DNA of 64,000 bases from Ardenticatenaceae bacterium (GTDB taxonomy: Bacteria > Chloroflexota > Anaerolineae > Promineifilales > Promineifilaceae): positions 1-64,000 of the forward strand of contig JACKBV010000019.1 of NCBI GenBank assembly GCA_020634315.1, read 5' to 3'. Each line of letters begins with the position of its first letter. The first letter of the stretch is position 1. The position numbers and the translations under genes are program-made. Positions 23,763 through 33,515 of the stretch are shown piece by piece. The notes beneath the pieces were generated by a model that ran no database searches, was not told the DNA's origin, and was given only the letters and a program-made list of their open reading frames with translations.

Positions 23763-25994
23763 ATGCAAAACAAGTTCAGGTTTTTATTATTGGCCTTGTT
23801 GGCCTTAGGGCTGTTTGCCGCCTGTCAAACTGCGACATCGGGGGAAGGGCCACAGGTTGCTGTGGATTGGGCGGCAACGCCACTGTCACAGCGCACGCCG
23901 CTGCCGACGGTGACGCCATTTGTGCCGCCAACATCGATACCACTGGTCACTGTGACGGTAACGGCCGTTCCCACGACGACCGAGCCAATTCCAACAATGG
24001 CCCCTACACCAGTTCCGTCTGGTGTATATGTTAAAGAAAGTGACGGATTCACCTTTTTTTACCCGACAGAGTGGGAAATTTTAGAACAGACGGGTGAAAG
24101 CCTTTGGCTGCGCGACAATGATCTGGGAACAGTTGTTAGTGTTTCCAGTTCTTTTAAAGATGAGGAAAGTGGTTACGATGCGTATCTGGAAGAATTTACT
24201 GGTGATGCGTTTCGTGCCAGTTGGGAATTAGATAGTGTCGAAGTAACGCGAGAAGACGAACTGCCCTTTGCCGGAGATCACACGGCGCAGGTTGCCTGGC
24301 TGTCTGGCATGGCGGTTGATGGCAGACAACTCGATTTTTGGCTGGCATATGCCGAGAGTGAGACACGCAGTTTCTTCTTATTCGCTGCTGGTGAACCAGA
24401 CAGCCTGGAAGGGCGACAGGCTTCGCTGCGCCAGATGTTAGCGCAGGCGTCGCTTGGCGAGATTCGCCTGTTTGGGTTAGACCGCGCAAAGACGTTGGTT
24501 GTGCTGGGTAGTGACCCATTAGCACGCAGTCTTGACCCGGCACGTACAACTGGCTCGGCTGCCGGATATGTGGGTATGCTCTACAGCGGTCTGGTGCGCA
24601 TGTCCCCTGAGTTGCAGGTTGTGCCTGATCTGGCTGAAACCTGGCAAATTAGTGAAGATGGCACTGTTTACACGTTTACGCTGCGTGAAGGATTGACGTT
24701 TGCGTCGGGACGGCCGTTAACGGCCGCTGATGTGCAAGCAAGTTGGGAACGCGCTGCTGATCCCGACACCGATTCTTCTACTGTTGGCACCTATATGGGC
24801 GACATTGTCGGTGTGCGCGAGAAGCTAGATGGCGAAGCGAATGAGATTAGCGGCGTTGAAGCCGTTGATGAGCGCACACTCGTTGTAACGCTAGATGGCC
24901 CGAAACCTTACTTTTTAGCCAAACTGACCTATCCTGTTTCCTTTGTCTTAGATGTCGATACGGTTGATGAAGATGATGAGGAATGGGTTTTTGAGCCGGA
25001 CGCCAGCGGTCCGTTTATCCTGCGCGATTACCGTGAGGATGAAGCCATTATTTTTGCCAGCAATCCTGCTTATTACACACCGCCATTGTTGGATGCTGTT
25101 GTTTACTTAATCGGCCGTGTTGGCTCTAGCATCAGTTTGTTTGAGGCGGGTGAGATTGACATTGCTTACCTGGGTGCAGTCGATGCAGAGCAAGTTCGCC
25201 AGCCATCAAACGCATTGCATGAGCAGTGGGTGACGACAACCTCGATGTGTACCACGTTCATTCAAATGAATAATGCGAACGCGCCATTTGATGATGTCAA
25301 TGTGCGCCGCGCTTTTGCTTTGGCGGTTGACAAGGACGCGTATAACGAGCTGGTTAGTGAAGGTTCAAATTTGGTGGCGAATACGATTTTCCCACCAGCG
25401 ATGCCTGGCTATTCACAGGAAACGGCCGTTGCCGCTGCCAGCTATGACCCAGAAGCCGCCCGCGCAGCCCTGGCAGAATCTTCTTATGCGGATGGATTGC
25501 CACCCATTACCATCGCGGCCTCCGGCTTTGGGGATACAGAGCGAGATGATTTGAATGCCCTGGTTGAAAATTGGCGTGATGTTTTGGGTGTAGATGTCAC
25601 CATCTCATTCCTTGACCCCATTAATTTCTCGCAAGTAGTAACTGAAGAAGCGGTGCAAATGGTTTCTTACGGTTGGTGTGCTGATTATCCAGACCCGGAG
25701 AATTTTGTGGACCTGTTGTACTACACGGGAAGCGAATTTAACGTTTCTGGTTACAGCAATGCGGAAATTGATGCTTTGTTAGAAGAGGCGCGGGTTGAGC
25801 TTGATCCGGCGCTCCGCTTGAGCCTTTACCAGGAAATAGAATCGCTTCTGTTGACAGATGTAGCTGCAATTCCTTTGACACATGGGGTAAGCGATGCGCT
25901 TGTGAATTTGCGTGTGCAGGGATTTGTGCTGACGCCGATGGGTGCGCCCGTCCTACAATTATTGTCTTTTGCAACAGAGAATGGGGGTGAATGA
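23763..25994 (+). CDS. Lipoprotein: PsbP-like domain fused to a family-5 substrate-binding protein
   Basis: The lipobox LFAAC makes this a lipoprotein. A Thr/Pro spacer follows, then a ~150-residue domain (GFTFFYPTEWEIL) resembling PsbP/MOG1-like domains, then from about residue 240 a complete extracellular family-5 solute-binding protein (LARSLDPARTTG, VPDLAETWQISEDG and YTFTLREGLTFASG, PFDDVNVRRAFALAVDKD). Family-5 proteins bind oligopeptides, nickel or other solutes. No ABC permease or ATPase is nearby, so the partner is unknown. It overlaps the TPR gene by four bases (ATGA). Confidence 0.8.
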   Translation: MQNKFRFLLLALLALGLFAACQTATSGEGPQVAVDWAATPLSQRTPLPTVTPFVPPTSIPLVTVTVTAVPTTTEPIPTMAPTPVPSGVYVKESDGFTFFYPTEWEILEQTGESLWLRDNDLGTVVSVSSSFKDEESGYDAYLEEFTGDAFRASWELDSVEVTREDELPFAGDHTAQVAWLSGMAVDGRQLDFWLAYAESETRSFFLFAAGEPDSLEGRQASLRQMLAQASLGEIRLFGLDRAKTLVVLGSDPLARSLDPARTTGSAAGYVGMLYSGLVRMSPELQVVPDLAETWQISEDGTVYTFTLREGLTFASGRPLTAADVQASWERAADPDTDSSTVGTYMGDIVGVREKLDGEANEISGVEAVDERTLVVTLDGPKPYFLAKLTYPVSFVLDVDTVDEDDEEWVFEPDASGPFILRDYREDEAIIFASNPAYYTPPLLDAVVYLIGRVGSSISLFEAGEIDIAYLGAVDAEQVRQPSNALHEQWVTTTSMCTTFIQMNNANAPFDDVNVRRAFALAVDKDAYNELVSEGSNLVANTIFPPAMPGYSQETAVAAASYDPEAARAALAESSYADGLPPITIAASGFGDTERDDLNALVENWRDVLGVDVTISFLDPINFSQVVTEEAVQMVSYGWCADYPDPENFVDLLYYTGSEFNVSGYSNAEIDALLEEARVELDPALRLSLYQEIESLLLTDVAAIPLTHGVSDALVNLRVQGFVLTPMGAPVLQLLSFATENGGE

Positions 25995-28969
25995 TCATGA
26001 CAACTGTACCCAACGAACATAAGGAAACAGCCCCGCGCGGTACGCGTCGTGGATTCGTGATTGGTGGAGTAGTCGCCGTGCTGCTGCTGGCGGCGCTGAT
26101 TGCCGGTGTGTTTTTTGTGCGCAATCGTGAGGCACAACAGGTTGAGGCTGGTCGTGCGGCTATTGCCGCTGGCGAGTGGGTGAGTGCAATGACGGCTTTG
26201 AACGATGCGTTGTCGTTGCAGCCAGCTTTTTTGTTGCAGCAGACCACTGAGGCCACCGCCTTGCGTGGATTTGCCAGCTATCGTCAGGAAGATGATGCGG
26301 CGGCATTGGCCGATTTTGATGCAGTGCTGCATACAAATAGTGACTTTGTGGATTTGTATGCATATCGGGCTGATATTTATTATCGCCAGGGAGATGGTGC
26401 GGCGGCATTGGCTGATATTGATGCGGCTTTGGCACAGGTTGAACTGCTGCCACCCTATTTGCAAGCTCAGTTGTATGCGCAGCAGGCGTTATTGTTGGTA
26501 GAGGCTGGTGATGACACGGCCGTTTCTACAGCGATTGAAGACGCATTGGCGTTGGCCGATTACTTGCCCGATTCCGTGATTGGTGAATTGTTGGCGCAGC
26601 GTGCGCGGTTGGCATTTGCGGCGGCTGATACAGAAACGGCCGTTGCCGATGTTCGGCAGGTGCTGACGTTAGAGACATCGCTGCCAGAATCTTTGTTGGG
26701 CGAGTTGTTGTTAGCGGAAACGGCCGTTTTCCATGAACAAGGCGACTATGCGGCCGCCTTGGCGGCCAGCGATGAGGCTCTGGCGCAAGAGGATGCCCTC
26801 ACAGATGTACAATTGGCCGAACTATACCAGCTTCGTGCTGATATCTATTACCGGCAAGATGATTTGACACAGGCAATTATGGAGGCAGATGAGGCTGCGA
26901 CCTATGCTGCTGATTTGGCTTTGCCCCATGCACTGCGTGCCTGGCAAGCCTACCGTACCTTTGTCTGGGACGAGGCGTTGCTTGCCGCCGATGAGGCATT
27001 GGTTTTAGATGAGAATAGTGCATTAGCCCACCGCGTACGTGGCCTGATTCTTGGGTGGCAAGGTAACTATGCAGAGGCTCTGGCCGATTTAGACCAGGCA
27101 TTGACCCTTGATCCAACTGACATAGAAGCATTAGCCCAACGAGTGAATTTATATCTTTCCATTGGGGATGAAGAGGCTGGGCGTGCGGATGCCATGCACG
27201 CTGCTGAATTGGCACCTCATTCGCCCGCTGCATTATGGGCACAGGCTGGCATACTCCTCTACGATTATGAGCCTGACAAGGCTTACGTTCTGTTGACACA
27301 GGCATTGGCACTAGATGCACAACGTCCGGAGTTTTATACATTTCGTGCATTCACTTATTATTATGACTTTCATATCGACGCTATTCTTGCTGATTTAGAT
27401 GCAGCACTCGCTTTATACCCTGATTTTGCTCCGGCCGTCGCCCAGAAGCTGTGGGAGCAAGTCGAACTGTATGAATTTGATGATTATGAAGAGACGGTGC
27501 AGTACCTGCTGGAGACATATCCAGACTTGGATGAAAGTTATTGGGCCGCTGCTGCTTATGCACAGTATACGAATGATTTTGAGCAGGCATTAACTTATGC
27601 GGAACAAGGTATTGCGCTTAACCCTGGTGTAGCACGATCATATATCGTACGTGGGAAAATTTATGATGAGATGGAGGAGTCTGAATTAGCGTTAGCTGAT
27701 TATGAACACGCATTGACGCTATCACCAAATTCCGTAAATACGCGGATTACGTTGGCCTGGTATTACATGGGGCTGGGGGAAACGGAAACGGCCGTGTCAT
27801 ATCTAGAAGAGGCTTTACAACTGGCTCCCATTTATCCCTATACAAAGATTGCCTTAGGTGGCGTTTATGCTGGGTTAGGGGAGATGGAAACGGCATGGCA
27901 ATTGGCTCATGAAGTTTTAGCGCTCGACCCTGCCTCGGCAGATGCTTTAATTTTGCGCAGTCTGTTGTTTGAAGAGAGTGGGCGTACCTCACGCATGTTA
28001 GCTGATTTGTCGCTGTTACTTTCCATTAACCCTCGTCATGCTTATGCTTATGCGCTACGTGCGCAAGAGATGTTATGGCAGGGACAATATGAAGCGGCGC
28101 GTGAAGATGCGACACTGGCGCTGCAATATGATCCCTATGATGCTGAGAATGCACACTATGTCTTAGCGGCATTGGCGATGGAGGATGGTGATCTGGAAAC
28201 GGCCGCTGACCATATTGACCAATACACAGCTCTTGGACTTGAGACAGGTTATAAATATTCCATCCAGGCAGAATTTTACCTGGATATGTCGCGCCCGGAG
28301 GATGCCCTGAATGTGGTGGATACTGGGCTGGCTTTGCAAGACGAAGCTGTTGACCAGCTTTATCTAGATCGTGTATGGGTGAACCTTGAACTGAACGATG
28401 AGGAAAATGCGCGTGCTGATTTAGCAATATTGCTGGATACAGCAACCAACCTCAATGTGTTGGCAAGGGCCGAAGTAGAAGAATTTTATTTAAACGCGAT
28501 CCCACAATCCATTGATGGTCGACGTACTTGGGTTGATGAAATATGGGGTTACACCTTTTCCTATGCGGACACATGGTTTCAGCAATCAATTCCTGACGAC
28601 TTGTATAACTTGTTATTGACACAAGAGAATAGTTCATCAGCTGTGCTGGTGGGTGCTACCGACGGAGTATTCGGACTTACATCGCGTGATTTGGCTGAAG
28701 GGGTTGTCCGCAACTTGAGTGAGGGTTCTAATTTTGAAATGTTGTCGTTAGAAGAAGTGCAAATTGCTGGGCGCAATGGCATGGTGTTGCACTATGAAGT
28801 CATTCGATCTGACGAAAGTGGCATATTAGAAACCTACCGTGGGCGGCAGTATTTTCTGGTTGTTGGTGATATCGCTATGTTAATCTGGATGGAGGCCTAT
28901 CAAGGAGATTATGAAGCGATCAGTCCAGAGTTTGACGCTATTATCACATCCTTTGATCTGTTGCCCTGA
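25991..28969 (+). CDS. Membrane-anchored TPR protein with C-terminal PsbP-like domain
   Basis: A basic cytoplasmic N-terminus and a membrane helix (about residues 21-43) are followed by roughly 20 tetratricopeptide-like repeats rich in Ala, Asp and Leu, such as DADEALALDEN and NYAEALADLDQALTLDP. The C-terminal ~150 residues (GYTFSYADTWFQQSI) look like the domain found at the N-terminus of the preceding substrate-binding protein. A protein-interaction scaffold outside the membrane is likely. No enzymatic motif was seen. Confidence 0.8.
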   Translation: MIMTTVPNEHKETAPRGTRRGFVIGGVVAVLLLAALIAGVFFVRNREAQQVEAGRAAIAAGEWVSAMTALNDALSLQPAFLLQQTTEATALRGFASYRQEDDAAALADFDAVLHTNSDFVDLYAYRADIYYRQGDGAAALADIDAALAQVELLPPYLQAQLYAQQALLLVEAGDDTAVSTAIEDALALADYLPDSVIGELLAQRARLAFAAADTETAVADVRQVLTLETSLPESLLGELLLAETAVFHEQGDYAAALAASDEALAQEDALTDVQLAELYQLRADIYYRQDDLTQAIMEADEAATYAADLALPHALRAWQAYRTFVWDEALLAADEALVLDENSALAHRVRGLILGWQGNYAEALADLDQALTLDPTDIEALAQRVNLYLSIGDEEAGRADAMHAAELAPHSPAALWAQAGILLYDYEPDKAYVLLTQALALDAQRPEFYTFRAFTYYYDFHIDAILADLDAALALYPDFAPAVAQKLWEQVELYEFDDYEETVQYLLETYPDLDESYWAAAAYAQYTNDFEQALTYAEQGIALNPGVARSYIVRGKIYDEMEESELALADYEHALTLSPNSVNTRITLAWYYMGLGETETAVSYLEEALQLAPIYPYTKIALGGVYAGLGEMETAWQLAHEVLALDPASADALILRSLLFEESGRTSRMLADLSLLLSINPRHAYAYALRAQEMLWQGQYEAAREDATLALQYDPYDAENAHYVLAALAMEDGDLETAADHIDQYTALGLETGYKYSIQAEFYLDMSRPEDALNVVDTGLALQDEAVDQLYLDRVWVNLELNDEENARADLAILLDTATNLNVLARAEVEEFYLNAIPQSIDGRRTWVDEIWGYTFSYADTWFQQSIPDDLYNLLLTQENSSSAVLVGATDGVFGLTSRDLAEGVVRNLSEGSNFEMLSLEEVQIAGRNGMVLHYEVIRSDESGILETYRGRQYFLVVGDIAMLIWMEAYQGDYEAISPEFDAIITSFDLLP

Positions 28970-28977
28970 CCATTTGT

Positions 28978-28986
28978 TGGTATACT
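28978..28986 (+). promoter_or_regulatory. Extended -10 promoter element upstream of the YchF gene
   Basis: TGGTATACT (TGn plus TATACT). There is no convincing -35 at 17 bp, as expected for an extended -10. It would place the following hairpin inside the leader of the GTPase gene. Confidence 0.35.
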
Positions 28987-29041
28987 AGGCGCACCTTGGC
29001 GCTGTGCATAAGCCGACAGGTGTTCGCGAATAGTTGAATTC

Positions 29042-29079
29042 AAGGCGGATTAGCATGAAAATGGGTGCTAATCCGCCTT
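29042..29079 (+). terminator. Perfect 14-bp hairpin between TPR and GTPase genes
   Basis: AAGGCGGATTAGCA (29042-29055) and TGCTAATCCGCCTT (29066-29079). A T-rich but not continuous tract follows (CGTTTGTG). It may terminate the upstream three-gene transcript or structure the GTPase leader. Confidence 0.6.
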
Positions 29080-29132
29080 CGTTTGTGCGGTGTGGTTTAT
29101 GCTAATGCGCTGATTGATGAGGAGAATAGAAC

Positions 29133-30221
29133 GTGAAGCTTGGAATTATTGGATTGCCACAATCTGGAAAGACGACTGTTTATAATGCGCTGACGAAAGG
29201 CGATGCGCCCATTGGACAAAGTGTGGGAGGGCGTTTTGATGTGTTAACGGCCGTTGTCGATGTCAAAGACCCCCGTGTCGATACGCTCAGCAGTATGTTT
29301 AACCCGAAAAAGACGACCTATGCGCGTATTACGTATACGGCCGTTGACGGTCTGAAAAAAGGCGCTGGCGAAAGCGGCGGCATGAGCGGCGAACTGCTCA
29401 ACCATCTTTCTGGGTTGGATGGGTTTGTGCATGTGGTGCGTGCCTTTGAGAGCGAGCTGGCGCCACATCCTGATGGCAGCGTGGATGCGGCACGTGACCT
29501 GGCAGCGCTGGACACCGAATTGTTGCTCAATGACCTGGCAATCGTCGAACGGCGCATTGAAAAACTGGCGCATGGTTTGCAGCGCGGCGCATTCAAAAAT
29601 AAGGCGGAAGCGCAGAAAGAATTGACCTTGTTTCAGCAGATGAATGAGACGTTAAGCGAGGAACGGCCGTTGCGCACTCTTGAGCTTAGCGAGGATGACC
29701 TCAAACTCTTGCGTGGCTACGGGTTGCTCTCACTCAAGCCGACCATCGTCCTCATTAACATTGGCGATGACCAGGACGAGGTTGAACTGGATTATGATTA
29801 TCCGCATACCATTGTTGCCAATTTGCGTGGCAAGCTGGAAATGGAACTGGCGCAGTTGAGCATGGCTGGCGACATCGAATCTCTGGAAATGTTCATGGAA
29901 GAGTACGGCGTTACCGAACTCAGCCTGGATCGCCTGGTACACCTGAGTTATGACCTGATGGGGTTGCAATCCTTTTTCACCGTGGGTGAAGATGAAGTGC
30001 GGGCGTGGACAGTGGCGCGTGGCGCAACGGCCGTTCAGGCTGCTGGTGCCATCCATTCTGACCTGGCAAAAGGGTTTATCCGTGCTGAAACCATTAGCTA
30101 CAACGACCTGGTCGCGCTTGGTGGGCTTGCGCAGGCACGCACGGCTGGCAAACTACGCCAGGAAGGTAAAACCTACATCATGCAGGATGGCGACATTATC
30201 AACGTGAAGTTTAATATCTAG
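29133..30221 (+). CDS. ychF: YchF/Obg-type GTPase
   Basis: A soluble P-loop NTPase: G1 GLPQSGKTT at residues 7-15, then coiled-coil insertion and a C-terminal TGS domain. The segment FFTVGEDEVRAWTVARGATAVQAAG with GFIRAE is a YchF hallmark, and INVKFNI ends the protein as in the family. The NxxE/NKxD region reads NIGDD, a change from typical YchF proteins, which prefer ATP and carry NxxE. G1 also has Gln-Ser instead of the usual Asn-Val. The gene is monocistronic. The start is preceded by GAGGAG. Confidence 0.8.
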   Translation: MKLGIIGLPQSGKTTVYNALTKGDAPIGQSVGGRFDVLTAVVDVKDPRVDTLSSMFNPKKTTYARITYTAVDGLKKGAGESGGMSGELLNHLSGLDGFVHVVRAFESELAPHPDGSVDAARDLAALDTELLLNDLAIVERRIEKLAHGLQRGAFKNKAEAQKELTLFQQMNETLSEERPLRTLELSEDDLKLLRGYGLLSLKPTIVLINIGDDQDEVELDYDYPHTIVANLRGKLEMELAQLSMAGDIESLEMFMEEYGVTELSLDRLVHLSYDLMGLQSFFTVGEDEVRAWTVARGATAVQAAGAIHSDLAKGFIRAETISYNDLVALGGLAQARTAGKLRQEGKTYIMQDGDIINVKFNI

Positions 30222-30362
30222 CCATGCGATCTGGAACAATTGAGGTCATTTCATCGTTTTATCAGTAGATTTACCTGGAATTTACGTTCCCAGGTTGCCT
30301 GTATCTCGTATGATACAAATAACCTGAACAAGGCTTGATGTGATTTGCAGGAGTGATAATTC

Positions 30363-31361
30363 ATGAACCGTAAACAGATGAAATGGCTATTTGTGTTGGT
30401 CGGGGCGCTTGTTTTGCTGGCTGCTTGTCAGGCTGAAACCGAACTGCCTCCGGCAACATTGTTGATTCCGACATCGATTGTTCCCGCCGATGTTGATACG
30501 GGCGGGGGGCAGTCAACGCTGCCCGCGCCGGTAACGTTGACGCCTGTTCCCACAACCATTGCGGAGACACAACCAACGGCAACGGCCGTTTCCGCCACCA
30601 CAACCCCAATTCCCCCTTCGTCCACACCAGCGGCGGCCACAACCTACCGCATTGCCTTTGTCGAGGACAATGATGTGCTCAATGTGCGCAGCGGCGCGGG
30701 TGTTGCCAATGGCATTGTCGGGGAGTTGGCCCCAGGCGTGGCTGGCGTCAGTATTACCGGGAACGGCGACCTGGTGTCTGGCTCGACTTGGGTGCCGGTG
30801 ACGGATGGCAAAGTGACAGGGTGGGTAAACGGCCGTTTCCTCACCGAAGTCATCCCCTCCGCTCAATTTTGTGCCGATCAGGCGGTCTTAGATTTGTTGG
30901 CACAATTGAAAACGGCCGTTGAGCAAAAAGACAACGTTTTGCTGGCGCAGCTCATTCATCCGGAGCGCGGCTTGCGCATACGTGTCAATTGGTGGAACCC
31001 AGAAGTATTGCTAAATGGCGATGCGCGTGCCACGTTGTTTACCGGCAGCACCAGCTATGATTGGGGTGTGCATGATGGCAGCGGCGAGCCGTTTGTTGGG
31101 TCGTTTTCCAGTGAAATTTTGCCCATGTTGCAGGAAGATTTGCTGCGGGCAACCGAGATGCGTTGCAATGACATTTTGGCCGGGCCAACGGCCGGATTCG
31201 TGCAGCTTCCGGAAGGGTATGATGCGTTGAATTACTATTCTCTTTACCGTCCGGCAGCCGATGAGAGCGGTTTTGATTGGGGTACATGGGTTGTTGGCGT
31301 GGAGCGTTGGAACGGCCGTTATTACCTCAGCTATTTTGTCCACTTCGAGTGGGAAATCTAA
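30363..31361 (+). CDS. SH3-domain lipoprotein
   Basis: A signal sequence ending in VLLAAC marks a lipoprotein. A Thr/Pro-rich stalk leads to a bacterial SH3 domain (NVRSGAGVANGIVGELAPG at about 100-160, GWVNGRFL), which commonly binds peptidoglycan. The C-terminal ~170 residues are a separate domain that is found in many proteins of this kind in the phylum (LIHPERGLRIR, YYLSYFVHFEWEI). It has a GGAG ribosome site and is followed by a terminator. Function unknown. Confidence 0.75.
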   Translation: MNRKQMKWLFVLVGALVLLAACQAETELPPATLLIPTSIVPADVDTGGGQSTLPAPVTLTPVPTTIAETQPTATAVSATTTPIPPSSTPAAATTYRIAFVEDNDVLNVRSGAGVANGIVGELAPGVAGVSITGNGDLVSGSTWVPVTDGKVTGWVNGRFLTEVIPSAQFCADQAVLDLLAQLKTAVEQKDNVLLAQLIHPERGLRIRVNWWNPEVLLNGDARATLFTGSTSYDWGVHDGSGEPFVGSFSSEILPMLQEDLLRATEMRCNDILAGPTAGFVQLPEGYDALNYYSLYRPAADESGFDWGTWVVGVERWNGRYYLSYFVHFEWEI

Positions 31362-31365
31362 TCAA

Positions 31366-31397
31366 AAAGGGGCAGCAATCTTCCCCGCTGCCCCTTT
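31366..31397 (+). terminator. Intrinsic terminator of the SH3 lipoprotein gene
   Basis: AAAGGGGCAGC (31366-31376) and GCTGCCCCTTT (31387-31397): perfect 11-bp stem five bases after the stop codon. Confidence 0.8.
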
Positions 31398-31466
31398 GCA
31401 ACCTTTTTCACAAACATCCGTACAACTCAGTGGTGGTAAGCGACCTGCTTGGCACATCGAACTCGC

Positions 31467-31499
31467 ACGAAAGGTGACGTTTTTTAACGTGCCTTTCGT
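31467..31499 (+). terminator. Second hairpin upstream of the kinase promoter
   Basis: ACGAAAGG (31467-31474) pairs with CCTTTCGT (31492-31499), with ACGTT/AACGT inside. It lies just before the -35 of the kinase gene. It could be a back-up terminator that insulates the kinase gene from read-through. Confidence 0.5.
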
Positions 31500-31503
31500 C
31501 TTA

Positions 31504-31532
31504 TTGGCAAAGGTATGTACGCAAGTTATAAT
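31504..31532 (+). promoter_or_regulatory. Strong promoter of the kinase-ATPase operon
   Basis: TTGGCA (31504-31509), 17 bp, TATAAT (31527-31532). Transcription would begin near 31539, about 6 bases before the ATG at 31545. An upstream ATG at 31515 lies before the -10 and so cannot be the normal start. Confidence 0.7.
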
Positions 31533-31544
31533 GCCCCAAGGGCT

Positions 31545-33515
31545 ATGATACACACTCATCACCACCACGATAATCCATTTTTTAACCGACACCGTATCAC
31601 GGATCCGGCTTATTTTTTCGGCCGTGAACGCGAGATTGAGGCATTGTACAGTGCCATTGCTACGCGCCAATGTCGCTCAATTGTCGGCGAACGAAAAATG
31701 GGAAAAAGCTCCCTTTTGTCACATTTGGCAGACCCTGCAACTTTGCAAGAACATGGCTTTGACCCAGATAAATATGTCTTTGTCTACATTGATCTGGAAG
31801 GCATGGCTAATATTGCCTATGAAGAGTTTTGGCCGGAAGTGTTGGATCGCATGGAATTGGCTTTGCCAGAGAGCGAGGCTGAGCTGCGCGACATGGTCGC
31901 CGACTTGGCCTTGCAAGCTGAAGTGCGTTTCATGCAGGTACGCCGTTTGCTGCGTCGCCTGGATCGCGCCGGTCTAACGGTTGTCTTAATGCTGGACGAA
32001 TTTGAGAGTCTGGCATCTAATGAGGCGTTTAATGCCAGTTTCTATGGCGAACTACGCAGCCTGGCGGGAGAAATGGGGGTCGTCTACATCACGGCATCCA
32101 AACGCAGCCTGTATGATCTGACATACCAACACGCCGACACTCTGTCTTCACCCTTTTTCAATATTTTTTCAGAAGAACCACTGGGCTTGCTGCCGCATCA
32201 GGAAGCGGTGCTCTTGTTGGGGAAGTTGTCTTTGCATGGAGCGGAGAAACGGCCGTTTTCCCCCCACCAAATTGAGAGCCTGATCCAGTTGGCAGGGCCA
32301 CACCCCTTTTTCCTGCAACTGGCTGGCTATTACCTCTACGCTTCGGCGGATGATCAAAAAGAAGCCGGGTATGTTTCCGAACAGGTAGTGCGTCGCTTCA
32401 AAACAGAGGCAGAAGATCATTTTCGTTATTTGTGGAGCCAGTTAGATGATGTGGCGCAAGATTCGCTGCTGCATTTGCCGGTCATTTCCCCAGAGATGAA
32501 AAAACAGTTGTTTGCCCGTGCGCTGCTGCGCGAAGATAGTAGCGGTGGGATACGGCCGTTTAGTGCCGCCTTTGCCGATTTCCTATCGCGTACCGATCCG
32601 CTGGATCGCCCCATAACACGCCATCGTCAGGGAACCAGCACCACCGATTTGTCAGGCACAACGCTGGGCAGTTATCGTGTCCTCACGTCCATTGGGCGTG
32701 GCGGCATGGCTGTCGTCTACAAAGGCTACCAACCTTCGCTAGATCGATATGTCGCCATTAAAGTAATGTCGCATGTACTGGCTGGCGATCCCACATTCAT
32801 CGAGCGTTTTCAACGCGAAGCAGCCAGCGTGGCGCAACTCCGTCATCAAAATATTGTGCAGATGTACGACTTTGACATCTATGAAGATCTTTCTTATATG
32901 GTGATGGAGTATATTGAAGGGCAAACGCTAAAAGAGCGCCTGTTGGAAATGCAGCAGCAGCAAGCACGGATTCCCCTCTCTGAAGCGATACAAATTATCC
33001 GCGATATTGCGGCAGCTTTAGACTATGCCCATGCCTATGGCATTGTGCATCGAGATGTTAAGCCCGCTAATATTTTGCTGCGCCGTGAAGAACGCCTGGC
33101 ACAATTTACCGGTGCGGCCCCCTTTGTGGGCGTGCTCACCGACTTTGGTGTGGCGCGTATGCTGGAAGGGATGCAGTTGACCGGTACCGGCGCTACCATT
33201 GGCACGCCCGACTACATGTCGCCAGAGCAGGCGCGTGGCGAACCGGCCGGCCCTTCTTCAGATGTTTACGCACTTGGTGTGCTGCTTTATGAAATGTTGA
33301 CCGGTGAACTCCCGTTTACGGCCGATACCCCCATTGCCGTCCTCTTGAAACATATGCAAGCGGATCCGCCATCGGTGCTGCTCAAAGTGCCCGATCTCCC
33401 GGCGGATCTCGAATCTGTATTACGCCGTTCTCTCGCAAAAGACCCTAAAGCACGGTACGCCACTGCCGGTAGTATGGCGCATGCGTTATTGGAGGTAACA
33501 GGACTTCCCTTATGA
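31545..33515 (+). CDS. AAA/STAND-type ATPase fused to a Ser/Thr protein kinase
   Basis: The N-terminal ~350 residues are a P-loop ATPase of the AAA_16/ATPase type (FGREREIEAL motif, Walker A GERKMGKSS from about residue 48, Walker B VVLMLDEFESL near 146-152), probably with a winged-helix end. Residues about 375-656 are a complete Hanks-type kinase: GRGGMAVVYKG, VAIKV, HRDVKPAN (Asp504), DFG (Asp533), GTPDYMSPEQA. Kinases of this type normally have the kinase domain first; here it is last. A run of four His lies at the N-terminus. The stop overlaps the start of the membrane ATPase by four bases. Confidence 0.85.
   Translation: MIHTHHHHDNPFFNRHRITDPAYFFGREREIEALYSAIATRQCRSIVGERKMGKSSLLSHLADPATLQEHGFDPDKYVFVYIDLEGMANIAYEEFWPEVLDRMELALPESEAELRDMVADLALQAEVRFMQVRRLLRRLDRAGLTVVLMLDEFESLASNEAFNASFYGELRSLAGEMGVVYITASKRSLYDLTYQHADTLSSPFFNIFSEEPLGLLPHQEAVLLLGKLSLHGAEKRPFSPHQIESLIQLAGPHPFFLQLAGYYLYASADDQKEAGYVSEQVVRRFKTEAEDHFRYLWSQLDDVAQDSLLHLPVISPEMKKQLFARALLREDSSGGIRPFSAAFADFLSRTDPLDRPITRHRQGTSTTDLSGTTLGSYRVLTSIGRGGMAVVYKGYQPSLDRYVAIKVMSHVLAGDPTFIERFQREAASVAQLRHQNIVQMYDFDIYEDLSYMVMEYIEGQTLKERLLEMQQQQARIPLSEAIQIIRDIAAALDYAHAYGIVHRDVKPANILLRREERLAQFTGAAPFVGVLTDFGVARMLEGMQLTGTGATIGTPDYMSPEQARGEPAGPSSDVYALGVLLYEMLTGELPFTADTPIAVLLKHMQADPPSVLLKVPDLPADLESVLRRSLAKDPKARYATAGSMAHALLEVTGLPL

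Noticed and set aside
23309..24034. 241-codon ORF spanning the end of the peptidase gene and the start of the binding protein
   Set aside because: Out-of-frame reading of Thr/Pro-rich linkers, giving Arg/Gln repeats; both true genes are well supported.
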